Assembly: GCA_015060765.1 (NCBI GenBank)
Contig: SUXW01000018.1
Span: 1-62,976, forward strand
Reading direction: 5' to 3'
DNA from: Bacteroides sp.
GTDB taxonomy: Bacteria > Bacteroidota > Bacteroidia > Bacteroidales > Bacteroidaceae
DNA: 62,976 bases
Positions 17,609 through 27,310 of this stretch are shown here, piece after piece. Every line of letters begins with the position of its first letter. Positions within the stretch are counted from its first letter, which is position 1. A program made the position numbers and the translations under genes. A model generated the notes under the pieces. The model made no database searches and was not told where the DNA came from. It saw only the letters and a list, made by a program, of their open reading frames with translations.

Positions 17609-20600
17609 ATGAAGACAAACAAATATTATTTGTTACTATTTTTACTATTCGTTTCAATCGGTACCAAAGCAGGTAATGTAACCCGCAAATGGTCTGAAAG
17701 GTACAACATTACCCATATCACAACCGACAATGGATTACCCCATAACTTTGTAGACGACCTGTTCAAAGACAGTAACGGATTCCTTTGGGTAGCCACCCGA
17801 GGAGAAGGGCTGGCACGCTACGATGGATATGAGTTCATTTCCTTCAATATGGCAACTCCCCAAGCCAAGCTTCGCAGTAATTTTATTCATAGTATGACTG
17901 AGGACAAATTTCAACGTCTATGGATAGCGAGTGAAATGGGGATTGATCTACTTGACCTTCAAACCTTACAAACATTGGACTTATCTTCTTCCGAACATGC
18001 AATTTGCCAAATACAGAACCATCCCGTAAATTACATTCACCATAGCCGAAACGGAAATATATGGATCTGTTCCCTAAACAAACTGTTCAAAATTATATTG
18101 GCATCCGATGGAAATATCGAAGACATCATCACTGTATGTGAAAACAGCAATACCCAAACATTCCGTACATTATGCGAAGTAGATGATTACATCTGGATAA
18201 ACTACAACAACGGCATATACCGCATCAAAGAAAATATAACAAAAGCACAAGAACCATTATTGGTTTCTCAGGCATTGCAGTTTACAGATACTCCTTTTTC
18301 AGTCATCCGTCAACGCTCCAATGAAATCTGGATGGGAAGTTCCCGAGGATTGTTGCGGTATAATATGGATACCGAGCGAATTAAATATTACATTTATGAA
18401 GAAGACAATGAAAATTCATTGTCTCAAAATATGATCACCGATATCGCTATCACCGATGACCATAATGTGATTGTTGCAACGCTCAAAGGAGTCAATCTCT
18501 ATAGTGAAATCACAGATTCATTCGAACGTATCAATCGGGACTTTACAGGAATAAACGAACACAATGCGTTGAATTGTGACTTTATCAATTGCTTGCTGAC
18601 CGATGGAGACATTGTTTGGGCAGGGACAGAAATTGGAGGTATCAATAAAATAAGCAAACGGACACTATATGTACAGAATTATTCTCATAGCAACAACCAA
18701 TCTGGAAGCATTTCACGCAATCCGGTGAATGCCATATTCGAAGATACTTACGGAACACTATGGGTAGGTACAGTTGAAGCCGGTTTAAACCGAAAAGAGC
18801 CCAACATGCATACATTCACACATTATACAACCCAGCCACCTACCCGACTGACCCATAATTCAGTCAGTTGCTTCACTTTGGATAATGAAAACAGACTCTG
18901 GATAGGCACATGGGGAGGTGGATTCGGTTGGATTCACCTAAAAGATGAAAACAAAGTATTCCATCATATAGAATCCCCCGATTTCAACGATGCTTCATGG
19001 GGTTTCATTGGAGCGATATGCTACGACTCTCTGAATCAAGCGATATGGGCTGGGAGCAGCGAAAACTTATATTTATACGACTTGGAATCAAAGAAAATTT
19101 CCATTCCGTTCCAAACGGAGAAATTGGGAGGTATAGACGGATGTACCGGTTATCTGAATGAAAGCGGAAACTATTTATGGATTGGTCTGACTAAAGGACT
19201 ATGCCGTATAGATTTACAAACAATATCCGAGGGGAAACCTTCTTTCCAATTATGGGAATATAAGCTGGATGAACCAGAATCCCAGTTACCAGAGAGAGTA
19301 ACAGACATCATACTTTCTCATAATGGAACTTTGTGGATAGGTAGTAACGGATATGGTATTTACCGTTCCGTCGCAGACGAAAAGGGGAACTATACATTCA
19401 AGGGATATACGGTAAAGAACGGATTGGCGAGTAACACAGTCAGAGGATTGGAAGAGGATAACGAAGGCCACATCTGGATTACCACCACCAATGGACTTTC
19501 TTGTTTTGATCCGGAAAACGAGACCTTCCATAATTATACTCGTGAAGACGGTTTGTTGTCCAATCAGTTCTATTGGAATGCTATAGGCAAGTCGGCAAAC
19601 GGTGACATTTTTCTGGGGAGCATCAACGGATTGACTGTTATCAAGCCATCCATCAATGACTATGCCCCCATGTCTGTACCTGTGGCCTTTACTCACTTGC
19701 GTATCGACGAGCAGGAAATCAAATTGACCAATACCGAAATACACATGCACGAACGGGACAAATCTCTATCTATCGAATTTGCTGCATTAGACTACCAATC
19801 TTCAACTCTTACTGCCTATTCGTATCGCTTGAAAGGATTCGACGACAAATGGAAGAGAGTTTCCGCCAACCAACGTATTGCAACTTATACGAACCTTCGG
19901 GCTGGAGACTATACATTCGAATTACGATATGCTCCCGACGGCACACAATGGTTAAAAGAGAATGCCACTTTGCACATTCACGTGGAGCCTTATTTTTATA
20001 AGACTTATTGGTTTATAGCCTTAATCATCCTATTGCTTTCTTTCATTATCTATCGATACATGAAATGGAGAATACATTCCTATCAGCAACAACAAATATT
20101 GCTGCATAAAAAGGTAGAAGAACGTACACGTGAACTACAAGAACAAAAGCAGGTATTAACAACACAAGCCAATGAACTGTATAGTCAGAACGAGTTGCTA
20201 AAACAACAGAATATAAAAATTCTGGATCAGAAAGAGAAACTTGTTGAAATGTCGAACAAGATACAGGAACTAACCATCGACAAACTTGCTTTCTTTACCA
20301 ACATAACACATGAATTCCGTACTCCTCTAACATTGATTGTGGGCCCCATAGAGCGCGCATTGAAACTTAGTTACAATCCTCAAGTCATCGAGCAGCTTCA
20401 TTTTGTAGAACGGAATTCCAAGTATTTGCTATCGCTTATCAATCAATTGATGGATTTCCGAAAAATAGAATCCGGTAAAATGGAAATTGTCCCTAATCCC
20501 AACCATTTCGACCGTTTTTTGTCCGATGTGATTTTACCGTTTGAAGCGTATGCAAACGAACATCAAATAACACTTAGGAAACTGACCAAAATATCCAGTC

Positions 20601-21871
20601 AATCTATCATGTACGACGAAGACGCCATGCACAAGGTTTTGACCAATCTCTTGGGTAATGCCATGAAATTTACCCCCAAAGGTGGAAAGATAAACATCTA
20701 TGCAAACTACATGAACAAGAATGGCAAAGACTTACTGTATCTTTGTGTACAAGACAATGGACCTGGTATCCCTGAAGAAGAACAAAATAAAATATTCACC
20801 CGATTCTATCAAGCCAACAATCAGGCCAATACTTCAATCAGTGGACAGAGCGGAACCGGTATCGGACTTTATTTGTGCCAACAGATTATCCAATTGCATC
20901 ACGGAGAGATTCATTTCCGAAACAATCCTTCCGGAGGTTCCTCGTTCCGTATCTTATTGCCAATTACCTATACAACTATCAACGATACGGACCATGCAAT
21001 TATACAAGAAGACGAGCAAGAACAAGAAAATTCCATGCTTTCTTCCAACAATCACCGTTTGAATATTCTGGTGGTAGAAGACAATGCGGACATGCGAAGT
21101 TACATCCGTTCTATCCTGGAAGAATACTACAACGTAAGCGAAGCCACCCAAGGAAAAGAAGCATTGGAAATCTTATCCACACAAAATATAGACTTCATCA
21201 TCAGTGACCTGATGATGCCGGTAATGGACGGTGTAGAACTTTCCAAACGGGTAAAGGCCAATTTCAACTTATCGCATATCCCTTTCCTGATGCTTACAGC
21301 CAAAACTTCCAACGAAACACGTATTGAGAGTTTCCGCATCGGAGTTGATGAGTACTTACTGAAACCATTCGATGAAACCTTGTTGCTTGCACGTATCGCA
21401 AACATTCTGGAAAATCGCAGACGACTACAACAAAAATTTTCTTTCAATATGGATTTGGAAGAGCTCAATATTGATGAAGAATCGAGTGACAAGAAATTCT
21501 TGAACAAGGCCATGCAAATTGTGAAGGAAAACTACAAGGATTCTTATTATGAAGTAACAGATTTCATCGAAGCGATGGGAGTAAGCAAAAGTTTAATGAA
21601 CAAAAAGATGAAGAACCTTACCGGACAGTCGGTCGGACAATTCATCCGCAATTATCGTCTGAATATAGCGCGTGAACTTATCCTGAAAAACAAAGCCACG
21701 CGAAACAAAAACATTTCCGAGATTGCATACGAAGTAGGATTCAATGACCCCAAATATTTTACCCGCTGCTTTACCCGACACTTCCACCAAACTCCCAGTT
21801 CCTTGATGGGGACTACAGAAGAGCATGAGAATTCGATAGAAGATGTCGATGAAATGGAGGTTTTTCAATAA
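17609..21871 (+). CDS. hybrid two-component system regulator (HTCS) of the arabinan locus
   Basis: A 1420-residue one-protein sensor-regulator. The start ATG at 17609 begins a signal/anchor sequence (MKTNKYYLLLFLLFVSIGTKA). The periplasmic part holds two beta-propellers of ligand-binding Reg_prop repeats (repeated LWIG/IWIT segments), then a Y_Y_Y domain. A membrane segment lies near 800-820. The histidine kinase has the H-box ITHEFRTPLTLI (His about 900) and an ATPase domain with DNGPGIPEEE. A receiver follows (LVVEDNADMRSY, phospho-Asp in ISDLMMPVMDG, about 1200), and the C-terminal AraC-type HTH ends in EIAYEVGFNDPKYFTRCF. It senses an oligosaccharide and activates the flanking operons. 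It resembles the B. thetaiotaomicron arabinan HTCS in context. Confidence 0.95.
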   Translation: MKTNKYYLLLFLLFVSIGTKAGNVTRKWSERYNITHITTDNGLPHNFVDDLFKDSNGFLWVATRGEGLARYDGYEFISFNMATPQAKLRSNFIHSMTEDKFQRLWIASEMGIDLLDLQTLQTLDLSSSEHAICQIQNHPVNYIHHSRNGNIWICSLNKLFKIILASDGNIEDIITVCENSNTQTFRTLCEVDDYIWINYNNGIYRIKENITKAQEPLLVSQALQFTDTPFSVIRQRSNEIWMGSSRGLLRYNMDTERIKYYIYEEDNENSLSQNMITDIAITDDHNVIVATLKGVNLYSEITDSFERINRDFTGINEHNALNCDFINCLLTDGDIVWAGTEIGGINKISKRTLYVQNYSHSNNQSGSISRNPVNAIFEDTYGTLWVGTVEAGLNRKEPNMHTFTHYTTQPPTRLTHNSVSCFTLDNENRLWIGTWGGGFGWIHLKDENKVFHHIESPDFNDASWGFIGAICYDSLNQAIWAGSSENLYLYDLESKKISIPFQTEKLGGIDGCTGYLNESGNYLWIGLTKGLCRIDLQTISEGKPSFQLWEYKLDEPESQLPERVTDIILSHNGTLWIGSNGYGIYRSVADEKGNYTFKGYTVKNGLASNTVRGLEEDNEGHIWITTTNGLSCFDPENETFHNYTREDGLLSNQFYWNAIGKSANGDIFLGSINGLTVIKPSINDYAPMSVPVAFTHLRIDEQEIKLTNTEIHMHERDKSLSIEFAALDYQSSTLTAYSYRLKGFDDKWKRVSANQRIATYTNLRAGDYTFELRYAPDGTQWLKENATLHIHVEPYFYKTYWFIALIILLLSFIIYRYMKWRIHSYQQQQILLHKKVEERTRELQEQKQVLTTQANELYSQNELLKQQNIKILDQKEKLVEMSNKIQELTIDKLAFFTNITHEFRTPLTLIVGPIERALKLSYNPQVIEQLHFVERNSKYLLSLINQLMDFRKIESGKMEIVPNPNHFDRFLSDVILPFEAYANEHQITLRKLTKISSQSIMYDEDAMHKVLTNLLGNAMKFTPKGGKINIYANYMNKNGKDLLYLCVQDNGPGIPEEEQNKIFTRFYQANNQANTSISGQSGTGIGLYLCQQIIQLHHGEIHFRNNPSGGSSFRILLPITYTTINDTDHAIIQEDEQEQENSMLSSNNHRLNILVVEDNADMRSYIRSILEEYYNVSEATQGKEALEILSTQNIDFIISDLMMPVMDGVELSKRVKANFNLSHIPFLMLTAKTSNETRIESFRIGVDEYLLKPFDETLLLARIANILENRRRLQQKFSFNMDLEELNIDEESSDKKFLNKAMQIVKENYKDSYYEVTDFIEAMGVSKSLMNKKMKNLTGQSVGQFIRNYRLNIARELILKNKATRNKNISEIAYEVGFNDPKYFTRCFTRHFHQTPSSLMGTTEEHENSIEDVDEMEVFQ

Positions 21872-21887
21872 TTATCCAATAGAAATA

Positions 21888-21932
21888 ACATGATATAGCC
21901 TCAAGAATACACGAGGTTACTATCTATCATGT
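21888..21932 (+). terminator. weak stem-loop after the HTCS gene
   Basis: ACATGATA (21888-21895) pairs with TATCATGT (21925-21932), with CCTC/GAGG pairing inside. No T-run follows, so this may be a weak or rho-dependent end. The 400-bp HTCS-susC gap holds this, the susC operator/promoter and a mini-ORF. Confidence 0.35.
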
Positions 21933-22014
21933 AACAATTTTCATCACCCTATTGAAACAACTTTCATTTTCGGGTATGATTGCTATCGCCAGATAACGAA
22001 GTCACTCTTGCCTT

Positions 22015-22072
22015 TTATCCACGTTAAGTGTGTTTTTGTCCACCTCATATTTCATAACACTTTTTAAATTTG
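22015..22072 (+). promoter_or_regulatory. susC promoter with paired HTCS-type operator
   Basis: TTATCCAC (22015-22022) and TTGTCCAC (22036-22043) are 21 bp apart and are followed after 21 bp by a perfect -7 box TAAATTTG (22065-22072). No -33 TTTG lies at the usual distance, as expected for an activator-dependent promoter. The leader to the susC ATG is about 190 nt. Confidence 0.7.
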
Positions 22073-22119
22073 CGACGTGAACAATAGTTCTAAATTTAAA
22101 AAACCTAAAAATCTGTATT

Positions 22120-22194
22120 ATGAAGACCAAGGAATATCCAACTTCGTATCGTAGCACAATGGCTATCCTTTGTTTTCTTTATATGCATTTTTGA
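22120..22194 (+). CDS. 24-residue mini-ORF in the susC leader
   Basis: An ATG-started ORF of 24 codons (MKTKEYPTSYRSTMAILCFL and four more residues) sits inside the long susC 5' leader, 77 nt before the susC start. It has a basic N-terminus and a hydrophobic end like a truncated SusC signal peptide. It could be a leader peptide or the relic of another susC. Coding status is unproven. Confidence 0.3.
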   Translation: MKTKEYPTSYRSTMAILCFLYMHF

Positions 22195-22271
22195 ATTGAT
22201 TATTGGTTGAAGTTATTCAGAGTTAAAAATAACTATATAAATTATTATCCATAAATCTAAAATCAATTACA

Positions 22272-25200
22272 ATGAGAAAACATGTATTATTCTCTGCAAT
22301 GCTATTTTGGGGTACAATGGTAGGTTTCACAGTCTGCCCTACTCCTGCAATGGCAGTGGTACAACAGGAACAGACCATTAAGGTCAGTGGCCAGGTTGTC
22401 GATCAGAATGGAGAGCCGCTCATTGGTGCAACCATTAGATTGAAGAGTGCCGAAGGTGGTGTTATCACCGACTTTGACGGTAACTTCTCTATTGATGCAC
22501 CAGCCAATGCTACTCTCGTAGTAAGCTATGTAGGTTACAAGGACCGTGAAATCGCAGTCCGCGGCCGTGCCGTATTGAATCAGATTCAATTGGAATCCGA
22601 TGTTCAGATGCTCGACCAAGTGGTAGTTGTTGGTTACGGTGTACAGAAGAAGGCAGACTTGACCGGTTCTGTAGCTGTAGTTAATACCGACGAATTGAAA
22701 AGAGTTTCCAATTCCAATATCTCCACCATGTTGGAAGGTAAGGTGGCTGGTGTGCAGATTACTTCCGACGGTCAGCCGGGTGCCGACCCAACCGTACGTA
22801 TCCGTGGTATCGGTTCATTTGGTAGTACCGCACCTTTGTATGTAGTTGATGGTGTTCCTATGGGAACCACTATCCGTGACTTCTCTCCGAATGATATCGA
22901 AACCATTCAAGTGTTGAAAGATGCTTCGGCAGGTGCTATTTATGGTTCTCGTGCAGCTAACGGTGTGGTTATTATTACTACTAAGAATGGACAGAAGGAC
23001 CAACCTTTGAAGGTAGATTATAAAGGTTATTTGGGTGTAGACCGTATCAGCAAAGGTGTATACGATGTAATGGATGCCAACCAATATAGCACATATTTGG
23101 GTCAGGCTTGTACCAACTCAGGTACACCGTTGCCTGGTGGATACAGTTTGGTAAGTGGTTCAGCCAATCAATATCAGTTTATGGACAATACCAATACCGA
23201 TTGGTTCAATGAAGTGTTCAAGACTGGTATCCGTCAAAACCATAACGTAAACTTCAGTGGTGGTAGTGCCAATAGTACCTATAATATTGGTTTGGACTAT
23301 TTCGACCAAAGAGGTACTCTTGAAGGTGCAGGTCCTAACTACGAACGTTATACAGCCCGTGTAAACAACACAATGGATGCCAAATTCATCAAATTCCGTA
23401 CCAGCCTTGTTTATTCACACTCCAATCAGGATGGTATGGGCTTGTCAAACGCATCAGAATATGTACAGGGTCTTTATGGTGATGTTACCAATGTACTTCG
23501 TGGTACCTTGTTGATGCAGCCTACCATCAAGGCATACGATCCTTCTACATGGGTACTCGATGATAAGGTAGGTTCTGCCAGCAGCTTTAACTACGATGCG
23601 TATGGTTTCGGTGTTTATTATGATACGATTCATGGGGATATTTCCGCTTCCAACCCATTGTTGGTTAACACCTTGTTGACACGTAATACCATCGTTGACC
23701 GTTTTGTAGGTTCTGGTTCTGCTGATGTAGACCTTTTGGAAATGTTGGGTATCAAGAGCAAGAATCATAAGTTGACTTATAAAATCAACTTGTCTTACAG
23801 TAAGACTCATGCCAAGGACAAGACTTGGATTCCTGCATGGATTCAGAGTAACCGTGTATATTTGGACAAGAGTAATGAAAGACTGACTATTAACAACCGT
23901 ACTTATACCGATGCGTTGATTGAAAATACATTGACATACGACGGTACTATGGGTAAGCACCATGTAAACCTTTTGGTTGGTCAGACTTATCAGGAAGAAA
24001 ATACTCAGACCAATTCCGGTTGGGGTGTGAACTTCTCTGAACCTTACTTCCTGCAACTTCAAAATGCCAACGATACTTATTCTGATTCTTGGGAATACAA
24101 ACATGCATTGGCATCTTACATAGCCCGTTTGAATTACGATTTCGATGGTAAATATTTGATTTCTGCAGTTGTACGTCGCGACGGTAGTTCTCGTTTGACA
24201 AAGGATATTCGTTGGGAAACCTTCCCATCCGTTTCTTTAGGTTGGCGTTTCGACAAGGAAAACTTCTTCCCATTCAACCGTGATGTAGTGAACATGTTCA
24301 AGATTCGTGGTAGCTACGGTGTACTTGGTAACGAAAACATCGGCGAATACATGTACCAAGCTACTTTAGCTCGTAACAATATGACCTATAGTTTCGGTAA
24401 CAATGTAGTGACCGGTTCGGCTGTTTCTACTTTCGTGAATGAAAAAATAGCATGGGAAAAGAAGAAAACGGCTAACGTGGGTATCGATTTGGCATTCTTG
24501 AATAACCGCATTGAATTTACTGCTGAATGGTATAAGAATACTTCAGAAGATTTGCTTTATAGTGTTCCTGTTCCTGCCAGTGCCGGTGTTGCCAATACAT
24601 CTGTTACTATGAATGCCGCTTCTATGGAAAACAGTGGTTTCGAATTCTCTTTGACTTATCGCAATAGCGATCATCCGTTGAAGCATCAAATCAGTGCTAA
24701 TGTTAGTACACTGAAGAACAAGGTTACTTCTCTTGGTTTCGGAACCGAAAAATACATTACAGGTGCCTATGCTACTTATGTTGGTGAAGAAATTGGTCAG
24801 TTCTACGGTTGGGTTTACGAAGGTATTGCCCGTACACAAGCCGATTTGGACAATCATCCAACTCAGGAAGGTGCCAATGTAGGTGACTGTCTCTATAAGG
24901 ATATCAACGAAGATGGTATTGTGAATGGTGATGACCAAACCGTACTTGGTAGCGGTTTGCCAAAGATTAACTTCGGTTTGAGCGCACACTTGGAATACAA
25001 GAACTTTGACTTGAGCATTTCTACATTCGGTGCTTTGGATTATCATGTAGCTGACGACATTTATAACAGCTTGAACTCTTGCTATGGTTATGGTAACAAA
25101 GATGTGGCCATGTTGAATGCTAATCAATGGGATGGCGATACTTACATTTCAAATATTCCACGTACTTATGCTGCCAATAACGCAACTTTGGCTTGGAACG

Positions 25201-25463
25201 ACCTCTTCAGCAGCCGTAAGATCCAGAATGCAGCTTATTGGAAGATTGCCAACATTGAATTGGGTTATAACTTCCCAGACCAATGGTTCCGTGGTTATGT
25301 GAACAATGTACGCCTTTATGTCTCAGCTCAAAACCTTCATACCTTCACTGGATATAAGGGTTACAATGTGGACTATGCCGGTGGTACATTTACTCCGGGA
25401 TATAACTTCTGTTCATTCCCAAGTGCACAGAGCTTCATGTGTGGTGTACTCTTCTCATTCTAA
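22272..25463 (+). CDS. SusC/RagA family TonB-dependent outer-membrane transporter
   Basis: A 1063-residue outer-membrane protein that imports oligosaccharide, here most likely arabino-oligosaccharides, with SusD as its lid. The signal peptide runs to about residue 28 (TPAMA). A CarboxypepD_reg-like domain (VSGQVVDQNGEPLIGATIRLKS) covers about 38-115. The plug begins near 130 (KADLTGSVAVVNTDEL, YVVDGVPMG) and a 22-strand barrel ends in an aromatic residue (GVLFSF). It is the first gene of the plus-strand operon behind the paired operator. Confidence 0.95.
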   Translation: MRKHVLFSAMLFWGTMVGFTVCPTPAMAVVQQEQTIKVSGQVVDQNGEPLIGATIRLKSAEGGVITDFDGNFSIDAPANATLVVSYVGYKDREIAVRGRAVLNQIQLESDVQMLDQVVVVGYGVQKKADLTGSVAVVNTDELKRVSNSNISTMLEGKVAGVQITSDGQPGADPTVRIRGIGSFGSTAPLYVVDGVPMGTTIRDFSPNDIETIQVLKDASAGAIYGSRAANGVVIITTKNGQKDQPLKVDYKGYLGVDRISKGVYDVMDANQYSTYLGQACTNSGTPLPGGYSLVSGSANQYQFMDNTNTDWFNEVFKTGIRQNHNVNFSGGSANSTYNIGLDYFDQRGTLEGAGPNYERYTARVNNTMDAKFIKFRTSLVYSHSNQDGMGLSNASEYVQGLYGDVTNVLRGTLLMQPTIKAYDPSTWVLDDKVGSASSFNYDAYGFGVYYDTIHGDISASNPLLVNTLLTRNTIVDRFVGSGSADVDLLEMLGIKSKNHKLTYKINLSYSKTHAKDKTWIPAWIQSNRVYLDKSNERLTINNRTYTDALIENTLTYDGTMGKHHVNLLVGQTYQEENTQTNSGWGVNFSEPYFLQLQNANDTYSDSWEYKHALASYIARLNYDFDGKYLISAVVRRDGSSRLTKDIRWETFPSVSLGWRFDKENFFPFNRDVVNMFKIRGSYGVLGNENIGEYMYQATLARNNMTYSFGNNVVTGSAVSTFVNEKIAWEKKKTANVGIDLAFLNNRIEFTAEWYKNTSEDLLYSVPVPASAGVANTSVTMNAASMENSGFEFSLTYRNSDHPLKHQISANVSTLKNKVTSLGFGTEKYITGAYATYVGEEIGQFYGWVYEGIARTQADLDNHPTQEGANVGDCLYKDINEDGIVNGDDQTVLGSGLPKINFGLSAHLEYKNFDLSISTFGALDYHVADDIYNSLNSCYGYGNKDVAMLNANQWDGDTYISNIPRTYAANNATLAWNDLFSSRKIQNAAYWKIANIELGYNFPDQWFRGYVNNVRLYVSAQNLHTFTGYKGYNVDYAGGTFTPGYNFCSFPSAQSFMCGVLFSF

Positions 25464-25502
25464 GAGCACGTAAGTATACATATATATAAATAAGAATAGA
25501 AT

Positions 25503-27284
25503 ATGAAACTATATAAATTTTCTTTCGCCCTTTTATTGGGCCTCGGCACGATGATGATGTCGTCGTGTGAAGGTAAGCTGGATTTGACTAACCCCAACCA
25601 GCAGACAACCGGTACCTTCGGATTGACTACCGATGAGTTGGAGGAAACAGTTATTGCAGCTTATAACCACCTCCGTATGGAAGGAAGTTATGCCCGTGTA
25701 GGTTATAACATTGACGTTTGTCGTGGTGATGAAGTTTGGAACGCTTCACAGGTGTGGTACATGCCTTTTGATGATTTGAACGAACCTATTACTGATGAAA
25801 TCGGTCAATGGTCTTGGCGTGAATGGTATTATACCATCAATGTATGTAACTACATCCTTTCACGTTGCGGTGAAGACGATGCTCAACTTTCTACTCAGAT
25901 GCAACGTATTAAGGGACAAGCCCTTTTCATCCGTGGCTTGGCTTACTATAACCTTGCCATGTATTATCAGAATCCTCCGTTGATTACTGATTATAGCCAA
26001 TATTCTTCATTGGATGGTCTTTATTGTTCAAATGGCGCTGTTGAAGATCCTAACGCTCAATTTGATTTGGTGCTTGACCAAGTTGAAGCCGACTTTACAG
26101 GTGCTATGACATTGCTCCCCAGTCGTGATGCTGGTGGTGAATGGTCTAAAGGTCGTGCAACTTGTGGTTCTGCAGCCGGATACTATGCCCGCGTTTTGAT
26201 GCAACGTCACAAATACAGCGATGCTCTCCAAGTATTGAAGGATATCATTGGTAAAAAGTATGGTTCTTATAAGTTGATGGCTAACTATGGTGACAACTTC
26301 CGTGAAGGTGCTGCTTACGAAAACAATGATGAAAGCTTGTTCGAAGTACAATTCCTGGATTATGGTACTCAAGGTACTGATGACGAATGGACACCGGTTA
26401 ATACCAGTCCAAATGCAACACAAGGCCATGCTATTGAAAGTAACTTCGGTCCTGGTGATTGTGGTGGATGGGCTGACCTCTCGGCTTCACCTTGGCTTTA
26501 CAACTTGTTCAAGGCCGAACGCACTACAAGCGGAAGCCTTGACCCACGTCTCTATTGGACTATCGGTACTTACGAATCAGAATGGGATGGCTTTGAATAT
26601 GGTAATGTAGCATACACTCAACCGATGACTGCTGACGCATTTGTTGTAACCAACAATGGTTATGGTGGTCTTCCTATTGCTAAGTGGACTAATCTACGTA
26701 CAGGTCTTTATGATAAGGTCGTAACCGGTTTGAAATGTGGTATCAACCTTCGTATGATGCGTTATTCGGATGTATTGCTTCGTGCTGCTGAATGCGAAAA
26801 TGAAGTGAACGGTCCTACACAACAAGCTATCGATTGGATTAACGAAGTTCGTAGCCGTGCTGGTTTGGCTGGTTTGCAACTTGCTAACTTCAACTCTAAA
26901 GACAAATTGTTCGAACAGATTGCCAATGTAGAACGTCCAAAGGAATTTGGTTGTGAATTTGGCCGTGGATGGGACCTCATCCGTTGGGGATTCTTCTATA
27001 GTGCCGACCGTTTGCAACAAATTAAGGAACACGGTGCATTCAATTTCTGGACCAAGACAGGTACTTACGACTATACTCCTAAGGATGCAGTAGACTATGC
27101 TACATGTAGCAAGAGTAGCTATGATTCATGGATAACCGGTCATGAATTCTTGCCTATTTATCAAGGTACTTTGAACGATAATCCTAACTTGGTAGGTAAT
27201 TCTGCCAACTATAGTACAAGCAATGCTAACTATTTTGCAGCTAAGGGTTGGACTATTCATCCGGTAGTCGATTTGAATAATTAA
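25503..27284 (+). CDS. SusD/RagB family surface glycan-binding lipoprotein
   Basis: A 593-residue TPR-fold lipoprotein with lipobox Cys at C22 (MMMSSCEGK). It forms the substrate-capturing lid of the SusC transporter. The N-terminal RagB/SusD helices (LTTDELEETVIAAYNHLR) and C-terminal signature (AAECENEVNGPTQQAIDWIN, then RPKEFGCEFGRGWDLIRWG) are clear. It follows susC by 39 nt and shares its codon style, consistent with one high-output transcript. Confidence 0.95.
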   Translation: MKLYKFSFALLLGLGTMMMSSCEGKLDLTNPNQQTTGTFGLTTDELEETVIAAYNHLRMEGSYARVGYNIDVCRGDEVWNASQVWYMPFDDLNEPITDEIGQWSWREWYYTINVCNYILSRCGEDDAQLSTQMQRIKGQALFIRGLAYYNLAMYYQNPPLITDYSQYSSLDGLYCSNGAVEDPNAQFDLVLDQVEADFTGAMTLLPSRDAGGEWSKGRATCGSAAGYYARVLMQRHKYSDALQVLKDIIGKKYGSYKLMANYGDNFREGAAYENNDESLFEVQFLDYGTQGTDDEWTPVNTSPNATQGHAIESNFGPGDCGGWADLSASPWLYNLFKAERTTSGSLDPRLYWTIGTYESEWDGFEYGNVAYTQPMTADAFVVTNNGYGGLPIAKWTNLRTGLYDKVVTGLKCGINLRMMRYSDVLLRAAECENEVNGPTQQAIDWINEVRSRAGLAGLQLANFNSKDKLFEQIANVERPKEFGCEFGRGWDLIRWGFFYSADRLQQIKEHGAFNFWTKTGTYDYTPKDAVDYATCSKSSYDSWITGHEFLPIYQGTLNDNPNLVGNSANYSTSNANYFAAKGWTIHPVVDLNN

Positions 27285-27310
27285 AAACAAACCTATTAAA
27301 TCAAAAGATT

